From positions 49,176-113,175 of the forward strand of contig JAOPHQ010002058.1 in NCBI GenBank assembly GCA_030340625.1: a DNA stretch of 64,000 bases, given 5' to 3'. The notes under the pieces are model-generated. The model did not search any database. It saw only the letters and a list, made by a program, of their open reading frames with translations, and was not told the origin of the DNA. Shown one piece after another: positions 42,307-54,900 of this stretch. The DNA comes from Merluccius polli (taxonomy: Eukaryota; Chordata; Actinopteri; Gadiformes; Merlucciidae). Made by a program: the position numbers and the translations under genes. The stretch's first letter is position 1. The number at the start of each line of letters is the position of its first letter.

Positions 42307-44898
42307 AGAAACACTGCAGAACTAGTCTCACCAACTGTGAATCCTCTGCACTTTGAATGCCTCTTTGTTAAAATAACATTACATGAGAACAAACGGCTGA
42401 TCATAGGTAACATTTACAAACCTCCTAATGCTCCTGCTGAAACTACCAAAGGTATTCTGACCTCAATCAATTCTTTAGATTGCAATAGTGAAAAAATTAT
42501 ACTGGGTGATTTTAACTCTAATTGGTTAAATCGTTCTTCTTACAAGGATCGCAATCTCTTTAATGGTATAAACCTAACCCAATTGATTACTGAACCAACG
42601 AGAGTTGGTCCCAGTTCTTCCTCCTTGCTTGACTGGATCTTAGTTTCCCATCCTGACAGAATCTCACACTCGGGGGTATTACCTGACTCGTTCAGTGACC
42701 ATTCAATTGTCTTCTGCGTCTGGAAAATCAAAATGCCCCATCTTCCTCCCAAATTCATTAAAGTCCGAAAATCTAATAATATTAACCCTGAACTCTTTAC
42801 CCAAGATATTTTAAGTATAAATTGGGAGAGATTTCAATTAATACCATTTGCTGAAGACGCTTGGAACTTTCTATATTCTGAATTTGTTGAGGTTATCAAT
42901 AAACATGCACCCTGGACAATAATTAAAGTCAAGGGTCGACATCTGCCATGGATAAAAGGAGATCTCATACAGTTATTTAAACAAAGAGACAAGGCATGGA
43001 AAAAACACCGTATAACAAAGGATCCTGCTGACTGGAGCACTTATAAGGAACTGAGGAATAAATGTAAAACACATACTAGAAATGCTAAAGCAAATTATTA
43101 TAAAGACTGCTTAGCCACTGATTTTAAGAACCCAAAACAATTTTGGAGGAGAATAAATAGTATAACTAATAAATCTACCGGAAATCCTAGTACGCATTTT
43201 AAAATAAACAATGAAAGTGTCAGCGAACCACTATCAATCGCAGAGGCATTTAGCCATCATTTTTCTACCATTGGTAGCTCTGGCCCTCACTCCTACTTTG
43301 AATCTTCCCCAACTCCGAGTAGGTGTGGCAGTTCCTTCTCTTTTGGAACAATCACACCAACTGATGTCCAACGTGTTATTAATAATCTTAACTCTGGATG
43401 CAGTGCTGGTCCAGATGGTCTGGAGATTAAGTTTTTTCAATTGGCCTCTCACATTTTGTCATTTCCTCTGTCTGATCTATTTAATTTATCTTTAGCAACT
43501 TGCAAAGTTCCCTCAACCTGGAAATGTGCCAGGGTAACCCCTATCCATAAAGGGGGTGACACCACAGATGTAAATAACTATAGGCCAATCTCAATTATCA
43601 ATTCCATAACAAAAATATTTGAAAAGTTGATTTTTAATGAATTATCCTCATATCTTAATGACCATAACTTACTATCTCCTGATCAATCTGGTTTTCGACC
43701 ACATTTTTCGACCACCACTGCACTCCTAAAAGTTACCAGTGATATTTTATCAGCATCTGATAACAACATGCACACAGGTGCTATATTTATTGACCTTACT
43801 AAAGCATTTGATATGGTTGATCATTATCTTCTTTTGGACAAATTATTTTCTGTTGGTCTTTCTCCTGATTCTTTATTATTGTTCAACTCTTTCCTTCATC
43901 ATAGAAGTCAATGTGTCTCCTTCCAAGGTTGCCAGTCTGGTTTTAAGATCATTGATAAAGGTGTGCCGCAAGGCTCATCCTTAGGACCTTTGCTATTCTC
44001 AATCTTTATCAATGATCTTCCACAAACTTGTTCTAATTGCCAAATTCATTTATATGCAGATGACACAGTAATATACTCGTCTAGCTCTGATATTCAGCAA
44101 ATCCAGCATTCATTACAATCTGACTTTATTTCAGTCCAAAATTGGTTTTCTTCAAACAAATTACAACTGAATAAGAAAAAATCATACACCATGTTGTTCT
44201 GCACTCGACCTAATTCTTTACCTGCAAGTACTAACTGGTGTATTAGCTTCCTTGATGGTACAGCACTAGTAAAAACCGAAGAACTCAAATACCTGGGTCT
44301 TTGGCTTGACTCACAGCTATCCTTTAAATTTCACATTGACTCAGTTTCCAAGAAAATCTATTTTCAGCTGAAATCCCTATATCGATCTAGAGAATGCTTT
44401 TCCCTTCAAGTTCGTAAAAGAATCATAACACAACTGATACTTCCAATAATTGACTATGGTGATGTTATCTATCAGAACACCTCAGAAACAAATCTTCGCC
44501 CTCTTTCTGTCCTGTATAATTGTTTATGTAGATTTATTCTCGGGTGTCCTTATATGACCCATCACTGTCATATGTACCAGTCCTTGAACTGGCTGGCCCC
44601 CAAGTCCAGAAGGCATATGCACTGGTTATTATTTATTTTCAAGTGCAATTACTTCAATTTCCCTTTATATCTGAAACAATATTTGATTCCCTTCAGTTCA
44701 CAATACAACCTTAGGCATACCAGTCAACTTTTCTTTTTCACCCCTAGAATCAACAAAGAATCTGGTCGACGTGCATTCAAATACAAAGCCCCTGCTGACT
44801 GGAATAATCTCCCTGGTTCAATTAGGTCCATATCCTCTTTTCATCTTTTTAAATCATCTGTGCTTACCTACCTTCAAACACCCTGCTCCTGTCTGTGA
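42307..44898 (+). CDS. LINE endonuclease-reverse transcriptase, 5'-truncated but open
   Basis: The frame is open from 42307 to the stop at 44898 without a break. The natural start is missing, so numbering from 42337 is arbitrary. The second half of an AP endonuclease is present, with GDFN at 57-60 and SDH at 120-122. Reverse transcriptase follows, with AGPDGLEIKF (357-366), YRPISIINSITKIFEKLI, FIDLTKAFDMVDH (484-496), GVPQGSSLGP (542-551) and the catalytic YADD (573-576). The tail holds NLRHTSQ and RAFKYKAPADWNNLPGSIR. The layout is that of the jockey/CR1/L2/Rex group. Loss of the first endonuclease half means it cannot move by itself, but the clean frame suggests recent insertion. Confidence 0.85.
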   Translation, partial: RNTAELVSPTVNPLHFECLFVKITLHENKRLIIGNIYKPPNAPAETTKGILTSINSLDCNSEKIILGDFNSNWLNRSSYKDRNLFNGINLTQLITEPTRVGPSSSSLLDWILVSHPDRISHSGVLPDSFSDHSIVFCVWKIKMPHLPPKFIKVRKSNNINPELFTQDILSINWERFQLIPFAEDAWNFLYSEFVEVINKHAPWTIIKVKGRHLPWIKGDLIQLFKQRDKAWKKHRITKDPADWSTYKELRNKCKTHTRNAKANYYKDCLATDFKNPKQFWRRINSITNKSTGNPSTHFKINNESVSEPLSIAEAFSHHFSTIGSSGPHSYFESSPTPSRCGSSFSFGTITPTDVQRVINNLNSGCSAGPDGLEIKFFQLASHILSFPLSDLFNLSLATCKVPSTWKCARVTPIHKGGDTTDVNNYRPISIINSITKIFEKLIFNELSSYLNDHNLLSPDQSGFRPHFSTTTALLKVTSDILSASDNNMHTGAIFIDLTKAFDMVDHYLLLDKLFSVGLSPDSLLLFNSFLHHRSQCVSFQGCQSGFKIIDKGVPQGSSLGPLLFSIFINDLPQTCSNCQIHLYADDTVIYSSSSDIQQIQHSLQSDFISVQNWFSSNKLQLNKKKSYTMLFCTRPNSLPASTNWCISFLDGTALVKTEELKYLGLWLDSQLSFKFHIDSVSKKIYFQLKSLYRSRECFSLQVRKRIITQLILPIIDYGDVIYQNTSETNLRPLSVLYNCLCRFILGCPYMTHHCHMYQSLNWLAPKSRRHMHWLLFIFKCNYFNFPLYLKQYLIPFSSQYNLRHTSQLFFFTPRINKESGRRAFKYKAPADWNNLPGSIRSISSFHLFKSSVLTYLQTPCSCL

Positions 44899-45290
44899 TG
44901 GAAGGTCCCTTTGACATGAAGTGTAACTAATCAAATCAACTACTGTATTTATTTTATCTCATTTATTTATTTTTACTTTTACTGGTGTGTCGTATGGGGG
45001 GGAGTCAGGATCGATAGAGCATTGTAGTGTATGAGTGTGTGTGAATGGGCGTCTGTGTCTCTATATTGCATCATGTGTTTGTTTGTTTTTTTGTTTTTTG
45101 GTTGTTTGTTTGTTCGTTGTTTTTGTTTTTTTTCGTCTGTTTGTTTGTTCTGCTTACTTTCTTTGTATGTTACAATGTACGATGTATGTTTGTATTTCCG
45201 TTGTTAATATGGACCCCCTAGAAAATGAGATGGCACATCTCAAGGGGCTATCCTGTAAAATAAAGTCATAAATAAACATCATCTCAGTTG
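44899..45290 (+). mobile_element. LINE 3' untranslated region
   Basis: It follows the ORF with T-rich and TTTGTTTG-rich text and ends near AAATAAAGTCATAAATAAA. The exact end and the target duplication were not identified. Confidence 0.5.
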
Positions 45291-48200
45291 AGAGGAAAAA
45301 AGCCAAAGCTGCTACTTGCTAAAAGAGTGGACATATATGGATAACAACAGAGTGCCTTAAGAGCACATCATCACTGACAACATCGCTGATTTAAAGGTAG
45401 CGATACTCTTAAAGATAAAGTAAAGTCAACCAATTGTGATGTTTACTAAACTACAACCGAAAGTTTTAGAGTAAGGTTATAATGTTCGAATACAAAACTA
45501 ATGAAGGATACTATGAATATTTGAATATTTGGGGCCAGCCCTTTATTTTTGCATGTCAACTTCAGCAAAAACAAACGTTACGTGAGGAATTTTTAATTTT
45601 TTAAATTTTTTTTTACCATTTATATTGTCGGTTAACAGTTAAACAGTTATTTGTTAACATCCCTATTAGCAAATTATAAATTAAATATTAAATAAAGTAT
45701 TATACTGTTACTAAATAATTGTTGCATTAATCACCATGGTAACATTCAAAATAAGCTTTTGACACTCAAATGAAGACAATGGCAGAACCAAGCAAAAAGA
45801 AAAGCCTTGTATGGTGCTTTTACATTTTGGACAGAAAGAAACCGGAGCGAGAGTCAAAAGTAGTGAAACATTTGGAATTTGGAAATGAAATAATTCCACA
45901 CTGGATTAATATTTTTTTTATTGCAAGTGCTAGGACATGGACATTAATGGTGCTATGAAGTGCAGCCAGAGAATTCTATCTATGCTCTGTTATCGCATTT
46001 TAGACAGACAGGTCCGATGACGAAAGTACTCGTGGGAGCAGCAAACTAACTGGTAATCGTTTAGGGAAAATCGTACATTTTCCCACCCTTAGCAACGACG
46101 GGAGGATTTTCAATTGAAGCCTTGTGTTTATTTGATCAGGGTGTAGGGTAGGCACAGCACTCCATCTCCATGTCATCCAATATGCAGTCATTTCCAGAAA
46201 ATCTCCATTACAGTGGAGGGAGGTCTATTTCTACATCTTCAAACTCTCCCATTCATATAAACAACCATGCATCACACAATAGTGTCAACCGACTAATAAC
46301 AAATGTAAAACAAACAAAATAGTAATCTCCAATGTCTACGTACCAAGTAGGCTACCCTTTCCAACTCAAACACATGTTTAGAGGCATGAATGCATGAATG
46401 CACAACATTACATAAAAACAACGTAACAAACCATATTGATTTGCTCCCTGTAACCTATCTTTATCCGTTTCCGTACGTTAGCTAGTTAAAATCTACCAAC
46501 TTAAAAAAAAAAGCTAAGATGCTGTAAAATATATTTCTAACTGAATTAAAATGTGATAATAAGCAAACAACACCTGCTGCTGTTTACCTTCAAAAAGCGC
46601 AGTGAAAACAGGGCTCCTATGTGGCGTTACTGCTATTAGTTCCCAATGTTTGGAACATTGAGTGTCTCCATGTTCCACCGTTGCATGGGCGTTGCAGCTA
46701 TTATGAGGGTGGCACAATCCCACCCACTTTTTAAAATGATTAGTTTAGACCCCCCCCACTTTTATCCATGTTTTTACCAAGTCGAAATCTGCTTCATTAT
46801 TAAATCCATTCCGCTTGCTTATTGAGAGAATGCCCAAATCTCAGATTCTCACATAGCACGCACCCACATACACACGAGCGCGCCACTAATGTTAGCTTGT
46901 CATTGATGCCAGGTAGCTGACAGTGGGTCACACTGTCACCGCAAAATGTTCAGGAAATTGTTAACTTCAAAGCTTGGCATGTTAAAAATCAAAGCTTGGC
47001 ATTTAAGTAAATGTTCGTATTTTGTTCGCCTGTTGCTTAGAAATGATTGGAGGAGGAATGTAATTTATTGGAGAATGCATGGGGCACTTTGACTACAGTT
47101 GTCTTCTCCTCTTTACTCATTGATTTGATAACATTGAAGAAATTCATTTAACAAATTGCAATTGCATGCAAAAGAGATCCTCATGTTTAAATAAACTGAG
47201 TGTTCATTATTAAAGATGGCTCTGAATCAGTCATCAAATTCATTTCTGTACTTTTAGCTTTTTAATATCTTCAAATATGTGATCTGGGGCCAACCACTTC
47301 CTCTGGATGAAATTACAAAATGTACCCATAATTTTTCTAATGCTAGTAAAGCCAGATAAAACGTATCACACCTGTTAAAAGGCAGCAGAATACAGGAAAT
47401 GATATCTATTCTGTTAACATTTTTATGGGGATGGACACCCAGGGCTATGGGCTAACCCTTTTCTTTGATTCAGGTACTTTTAGGGTAATAATAATATTAC
47501 TAATTATTATTATTGTATACATTTTAAATAACAACCTAGGTGACACAAATGATAAGTTATCGTTAGTATACCAGATCTATACCATCTGGCAGACCACCTT
47601 TAGGCCTAAATCAATCAGCAAATGTGGGATTCATTCATATATACAGATAGCATGCCTTCATATGTATGAATCATTGCATACATAAGTTCTACTTCTAATT
47701 CCAACCGAAAATGTTGTGTGTGGTCTTAACCCGTAATACATGTTATTTTTTTATGTTGGCACAAATCATTTTGTTGTTTTATTGTGAAAGTAAAGGAAAT
47801 TGGATTCATTTTGAAACAGCGGTGGGTGAGTCTATTAAGTTATTAATGGGACACACTGTGGACACTACCAGAGGTATAATGTTTTTGTCCAAGAGTTGAG
47901 ACATTGTCAGATATGTTAGATATCTCACAGGTTTGTGCAAAGAATTTCCAAGTCATACACAAAGCCAGCAAGACACAAGTGACATGCAACCAGTGAGTTT
48001 ACCGTTTAGGGATGCAACAGTTATTTTATACTGTTTATCAATTTATTAATTTATTTAATCAGTGCCCAAAGTGGAACTTACATTTGGCAGCCAGGAAAAA
48101 TGTAATTAAGTAAACCGAACATTTACATCTCTGAAGCTATAACAAACAAATGCAAATACAGTTTAAGAAAAACTATAGGTTCAAGGAGGCTTGACTATCA

Positions 48201-48561
48201 CCAAGTGATAAGCCTGCCTAAAGACTTGCTTACAAAGCAGTAGTTACTAACAACTTTTTTCTTTATAACTTTAGATGCGTATGCGGTTTGGGATCTTATG
48301 TTGGTAGTTACTTGGCTTACTTATTTGTTTAATGTTGTACTTTCTATTGTTGTTTTGTTCTATCGGGCTAAGTTTTCCTCGAATATAAAATTCAACTTAA
48401 TCCTTTTCAGGGGAAATAGTGCATATAATTTCTTGTAGGAGAATTTGGTATAATTTTGTATTGTTTTGGAAGTATTTCATTATTTTGGATATGTGCATCA
48501 TGCATGTATTCAATCAGCAAGGAATGATCAAGCTGTTGTCTTTGTGTCCTGGTGCTCATAG
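45291..48561. other. Intergenic, upstream of atp10d
   Basis: TTAACATCCCTA at about 45653-45664 resembles an isolated hAT end. No other element, exon or RNA gene is recognised. A promoter for atp10d presumably lies here or beside the 5' exon, but I see no convincing CpG island or TATA signal. Confidence 0.4.
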
Positions 48562-48697
48562 GATGATGGCGATGTGAAATCCACCCAGAGTGACAGAACA
48601 GAGGGGCGGAGAGAGAGTGGAAGAGAGAACCCTCTCTCGGTTACGGCTGCTTTAGTGAGAATACCCCCTGGACGCTAGAGGTGGTGGTGTCCTAATA
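48562..48697 (+). other. Possible 5' untranslated segment of atp10d
   Basis: A fair acceptor (TTTGTGTCCTGGTGCTCATAG) ends at 48561. The sequence from there to the start codon has short upstream ATGs, one soon closed by TGA. It could be the 5' part of the first coding exon, with a separate leader exon upstream. Without transcripts this is a guess. Confidence 0.3.
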
Positions 48698-48987
48698 ATG
48701 GAGTGCTTCCATTGGCTCAGGCACCACTGTCAGCAGCTGGTAGCTAGCGACAGAGCTTGCGGCTGGTACTCCACCGACAGCCTGGCAGCCAAGAGGCAGC
48801 AGGAGGCGTGCGGTGCTGCTGCTCAAGGCAGGCTGGGCGGGAAGCGGAGGACAGTGATCGCCCGGCGCGGGCCGTATCAGGCTGAGTACCACGACGTCTC
48901 CAAGGAGTTCCAGGGCAACGCCATCCGCACCACGAAGTACAGCCTGCTGAGCTTCGTCCCCATGAACCTCTTTCAACAGTTCCAAAG
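48698..48987 (+). CDS. atp10d: atp10d exon 1
   Basis: ATG at 48698 opens MECFHWLRHHCQQLV. The exon runs through a basic N-terminal tail to RTTKYSLLSFVPMNLFQQFQ, the segment that precedes TM1 in all P4-ATPases. Donor CAAAG/GTTTAT, phase 2. The next codon is completed by exon 2. Confidence 0.85.
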
Positions 48988-51900
48988 GTTTATTTCTTTA
49001 ATACAAGTTTAACAGAAGAATAATCCTACATTTAGACACTTTACAATGGCAATAAAATACGGGAGTAAAAAACCCCAATAAAATATCAATAAATTCATTC
49101 AACACATTCAAATATTTAAAAGTATAGATTAAAGGTACAATATGCAACTCTATACCACATTTTGTCATGTACGCTATAAATCCTCTGGCAACCAGTCCAA
49201 CAATATCAAAATGCATGCATGATATAAAAGTGAAGTGCCTTATTGTGCATATACCACAAATTTAAGTATGGAAAGACGTTCATAAATATTAGAAATGTTT
49301 TCAAATGTTTCAGTGTTGGCTGATCAGTGCTATAATCGAGTAGCATGTTTTTGCAATAGAGGAGGCTGCAGTTTCAGGGCCGCATTTCTAGGACCTTAGT
49401 TTTTCGTGACACTGCCTTTGAGACACAAGGACAATGTGAGTACTGAATGGGAATCAAATTTTATTTGTTTACGTTAAAAACAATAATGGTGTCTTGAATT
49501 GGACAGTAAAGTTAAAGTTAGCAAGCCAAAGTGTATAGCTCACTCTGATAGTCTTAAAATAGCTTGCTGTTAGCCTATTTGTTTAATGAAAACGTAGCGC
49601 CCTTTTGACAAGCCCAACTAGGTGTCTTATATTAATTGTTGACTTAATGACTTAATAATTAATTCTAGCCAGCACATTAATTAAACTTCAAAAGATGATT
49701 AAAACGTGTCGATATGATCTGTGTCTGTCAGCTACATTAAATCAGCAGTAGTCTACTGTCTTCAGTTTAATACTCATTGTTTTACTATTTTAATCGATTA
49801 AATCTTAATAATGAAACTGCTGACTGCCTGTTTACCCCACAATATCGGCCCAACATGACGTTGAGTGTTTTAAAACAGACCCACTGTCGGTAACAGTTGA
49901 TAACGTAGATTGTGCTGCCAGGTCACTTTCATTACAGCAACACAACTAGTCTGTTGCGTTTGGTTTGCACACACTTCCACATCAGCCGGTGGGTCAGTAC
50001 CGTCTGCTGTAGCTGCCGCAGACATCATAATCCTCGTCTTCATAGTGTAAATAGTTGTAATCTTCATGAACCTGTGGTTTGGTTTTGCTAATACTATTTG
50101 CCAAACATTATGGAAGTAAATCTGTGCCATCGGGTTTTGAAAATAAAAAAACATTGAATTATAAGCACTGAATATTTATGCATTGAAATAACGTATCTGA
50201 ATTTTTTGCCTCTGAATTTAACTCTTTACATTTTCAATAAATCATTTTCACCTTTATTTTTCAATGTTAAAAAATTCAACGTTAAAAAATTCAACTCAAA
50301 TATTTTCAACGTCCCAAAATTCAACCTGCCAAAGTCAGCCTCAAAATTCATTGTACGAAATTCAGTGTTAACATCCGGGGACCCAAGAAGAGCAAATCAG
50401 ATCCTAGATGCTAGATCGCGGTCAAGCAAGGAGAGCGGAGTTGGGCCGAGCGTTCCACTTCATTGGATACCGTGACTCTCTCGCGTGGAGGGCAAAGCAG
50501 ATAGTACTTGATATTTTTAGCCATGTCCAACGGCAACAGCAGCAATAGGGTGTGGCCAGAGACCTGTCCGGTGTTTTTGTCATATGGCCCGTGGTCCGGC
50601 GTCTGGCGCCTAGCATCCAGCCGGACGCGTTTTAGTCCTCCTGTTTGAGGACGAGCGCCTGACCGGACCCCCCCCCCCCCTCACACACCACACTAAAAAA
50701 TGTTCCGCCGCGCCAGTGGTTCCAGTGGAGGTCCGTGCGTGTGTTAACGATCGCGCGCGCCCCCCCCGCCCGCCGGTCGTAGCGTCCGGGGGTTGTTACT
50801 TATTGCGCGCACCCCCCCCCACCCCCCCCCCCCCCGCCACGTTCGTAGGTCCGGGAGTGTGTTACGGATTCGCCCGCGCGCCCGGCATCAGGCTCCTCCC
50901 CCCCCCCCCCCCCACGCGCCGGTCGTAGGTCCGTGTGTGTTACGATCGCCCTACGACCGACGGGGGGGGGGGGGGGGGGGGGGTGCGCGCGATTGTAACA
51001 GACCACGGACCTATGACCTATGATTTATTGAAAATGTTAAGAGTTAAATTCGGAGGCAAAAAATTCAGATACGTTATTTCAATGCATATATTCAGTGCTT
51101 ATAATTCTGGGTTTTTATTTTCAAAACCCAATGGCACAGATTTACTTCCATAAAACGTCCTTGCTGCACGTATATAAGATGTCGTGGTATGAACATAAGA
51201 CTATACGCGAAGCGAAAATATTTTGTTGCATCTGATTGGTTGGTTCTTCTTTCATCATCAAAATCTATGAACTGATTGTTCAAGACTTTAATGACATCTT
51301 AATCACGTTGAAATTTAACTAGGGATCAGAAAGCACACAAAAAAGTGAAGTGAAAACGGTTCGCATTTGGAGTAAAATTCATTCCTATGACTTGTTTTAA
51401 TGCTTTAGATGTATAAAATCGAGCTTGAAATAAAAAAGCAAATCTTGCATATTGTCCCTTTTTTAAGTAGACAAAATGGGGACACATTGGACTTCAAGTT
51501 ACAACCCCCACAAGTTATGCCCCCTGCTACAAGGTTACACCTTCTGTTACAAGTTATGCCCCCTGCTACAAGTTACGCATAAAATACATCTTCAACACAT
51601 TGAAGATGTATTAATTTAATGAATGAATCATCTTATAGAGAGCCTAAGTCCCTCCCCTTTCACTGTCCCCCATTGGACCTTTTTTGATCCCGTTTGAATT
51701 GTTCCATGAATTACATATAATGTTTGTCAATTTACTCCCGATATACGCACATTTTCAAGCCAAGAACAAATTGATAATTCCAATGTTCCCACGTTTTGTG
51801 GGAACATGGGAACATACGCAATATTGATAAATGAGGCCCTGATCTTTTTATCAGCCGGGAAGCAAAAGAACGAACTACATCCCAGTACGAAACACACAGG

Positions 51901-54900
51901 CATCGTGTTAACGTTAATTAGTATTTTCACAGTCTTATACGACAACCCTGACTTGTAATTCATGGCACAATTCAATATGAAATAAGGTCCCATGGTGGTC
52001 CACTGGAAGGGGAGGGACTTAGGCTTTCTATCCTGTGTAGGGTAGCCAACCTCTACTTCCTGTTCCTGGTGCTACTGAACTGGGTGCCGGCAGTGGAGGC
52101 CTTCCAGAAGGAGATCACCATGGTGCCTCTAGTGGTGGTTCTCATCGTCATTGCCTTCAAAGATGCTCTGGAAGACTACAGGCGCTACCTGTTCGACAAG
52201 AAGGTCAACGACAACTTGGTCCGCATTTACAGCAGGTAATGTAGGACACTGTGTGATTAACTGACAGATTTTTTTTTTTCCTGTGTTTTTTTTGTTGTGG
52301 AATGGAGTCTATTCAAAATGACTGACAAAGAGCCGAGCATTCTCCATAACTCAATTAACAGAACTAGTTAAGGGATAAGTTCACTATTATAGACCCAAAG
52401 GCCTGTCCACAGGCTCAATTTGCAACCATTTTTTCAGGTGAACATACTGAGACGTATCAATACACCCCGAACTTCCCGTTTATGTATCTGTGGCAGGGTT
52501 GCCCTCACCACACGCCACCTAAGTGGCTTTCTTTCGGGGCCCTCCGACACAGGACACGGTAGATGTTGTTCAAAGGTTGTTTATTGGAGTTTCAGGCCAA
52601 TGTTATTCGCCGAGCTGATGGTACAACATGTCATGACGGTGCTCCTCCTCGAGTGTGTGTGTTGATGGCTGGTTTTTATCCTGGGTGCCATGATTGCTCA
52701 TGCACCACAGGTGTGCAGCCCCCCACCCAGCCAGAGTCCAATTAGTCCGACTCAGGCCAGGTGAGGCTGTAAACCAGCCATCAACAACACACACTCCACA
52801 TAAACCCTCCACAGTATCTTTTCAAATGCCGCCAACTTGCCCCATTGACTTCCATTATAGCCCAGCTAGACCGCTACAGGAAGAAGCCAACACACTCAAT
52901 ACTGACCAATTCGCAAAATAATGATGTCTACACTCTAGAAACATGCTAGACAATCTGGATATAATGGTGTCTACGATCTAGAATCATGTTGACAATCTGT
53001 GGATATAATGGTCTCTCTACACTCTAGAATCATGCTAGGCAATCTGTGGATAGGAGTATACAGTTCACTCACTCATTCCTGTCCTTAATCTTATCTTCAT
53101 GGTAAGCTGTAAAGCCATGATGTTGCCTTACGTCTAGAAATGGGTGATCCTTTGAGCCCATTTAAGTTGGGCTCTCTGTTAGATGGTCTCTACATTTTAT
53201 CTGATGGGCATCGTAGGACATGAAAGATGGAAGCAGAATCCGACATGCACTTCACAAAAGATTGCTTTTATAGGCTGCGATCGATCATCCATGTTTGACA
53301 GGTCTCACCTCAGAGGCCAATCCATCTCTTAACCCTAACCCCCTCCGCTGCTATGTCGGATGTCTTCATGTTTTCAGGTCAAGACATTGATTGTGCTTTC
53401 CCTCCCCACACATTTTTGGAATTACGTGACTCTTACTTCTATTTATGCCATAGCAAGCAAAATGCCTACATTGACCAGCACTGGCAGGATGTCCGAGTGG
53501 GAGACTTTATTCGCCTGTCCTGCAACGAGATCATCCCGGCCGATGTGTTGCTGCTGTACTCGTCTGACCCCCGGGGCATCTGTTACATTGAGACGGCCAA
53601 CTTGGATGGGGAGACCAACCTTAAACAGAGACAAGTGGTCACAGATTTGCCACTACAGTATGGTGCACTTGACAACTGAAGTTGGTGCTATGAGGACCTG
53701 AACAACACGTTTCTACATCAGTAGAATGTATTGATGCGACATTAACTTACTTTGTTAATTCCCTAATTTACCATCCATCTGGGATAGAAAGTACATCTTA
53801 AAGCGATGGACAACAGGTCTAAAAATGAAAAATAATCCTAACATATCACAATAGGGATGTATCCAATACACACCTATTGAATATCTAGGTAGGTGTCAAA
53901 AAGTATAATATACAGCTCAAAGTCAGCTGTAGGGGCATGGTCTGAATCCCCCCCCCCCTCGCTGTTTTGTGTAGTTTGTTCTTCCACAAAGTCCAAAAAG
54001 CTGTAGCTTCCTTCAGCTGCACCTTCACGGTAACATCACAGTTACACAACTTCACAGTTATTGGTCACTGTCTTGGTCACGTGAGCATACAGTAATTGGT
54101 CTGTGCCTTGGCCACATGAGTGTAGCCAGGAGGGAAAATAGACTCCACCCATTAAATCAGCAGGAAGGAATAGAATGAAATCAATTAGATTGCAATGGAT
54201 TTAATGGAACATAAAGTAAATTAAGGATTTCTGTTCGCCATCATTTTAAGTACATCTTATCTTAAGCCATCCCCCATGGTTAAATGACACCGAAAACACC
54301 GAAAGGAATTTCATAACAATATCCTAGAGAAATTTCCCTTAATAGTTTGAGGGCCGTCGACGTTGAACTTGTGTATGTGCCTCATGTGTAATATAGTGTA
54401 AACTATTTGTTCTATATTTAAAGTGTTTATTGCCATAGAAATTTTATATTTGCTCCTTTCCTGGATGGTGGAGTTTATTTCTGTTATTTTCATACCAACG
54501 ATGTGACACTCGTTTCAGGAGCCATCAGTGCCAGATGCAAATACTAAATGGCGTGTTTGTAACCTGTAATCTAGACTTAATCTAGGCTCATTATAATCCT
54601 CTAAATGGCTGTTTGTAACCTGTAATCTAGACCTAATCTAGGCTCATTGTAATCCTCTAAATGGCTGTTTGTAACCTGTAATCTAGACCTAATCTAGGCT
54701 CATTGTAATCCTCTAAATGGCTCTGTATGTAACCTGTAATCTAGAATTAATTTAGGATCATTATAATAAGTATTATTAATATATATATATATAATATATA
54801 TATACATACATATATAATTAGTGTTGGGCATAGATTAATTTCTTTAATCTAGATTAATCTAACTGTAATCTTGGAATTAATCTGGATTAATCTAGATTAA

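Noticed and set aside
41922..45664. A single hAT element enclosing the LINE
   Set aside because: The outer sequences TAGGGTTTGCGA and TTAACATCCCTA look like hAT ends, but they are from different families and the flanking 8-mers do not match.
48692..48985. Minus-strand open frame opposite atp10d exon 1
   Set aside because: It is the shadow of a GC-rich coding exon whose plus-strand product matches P4-ATPases.
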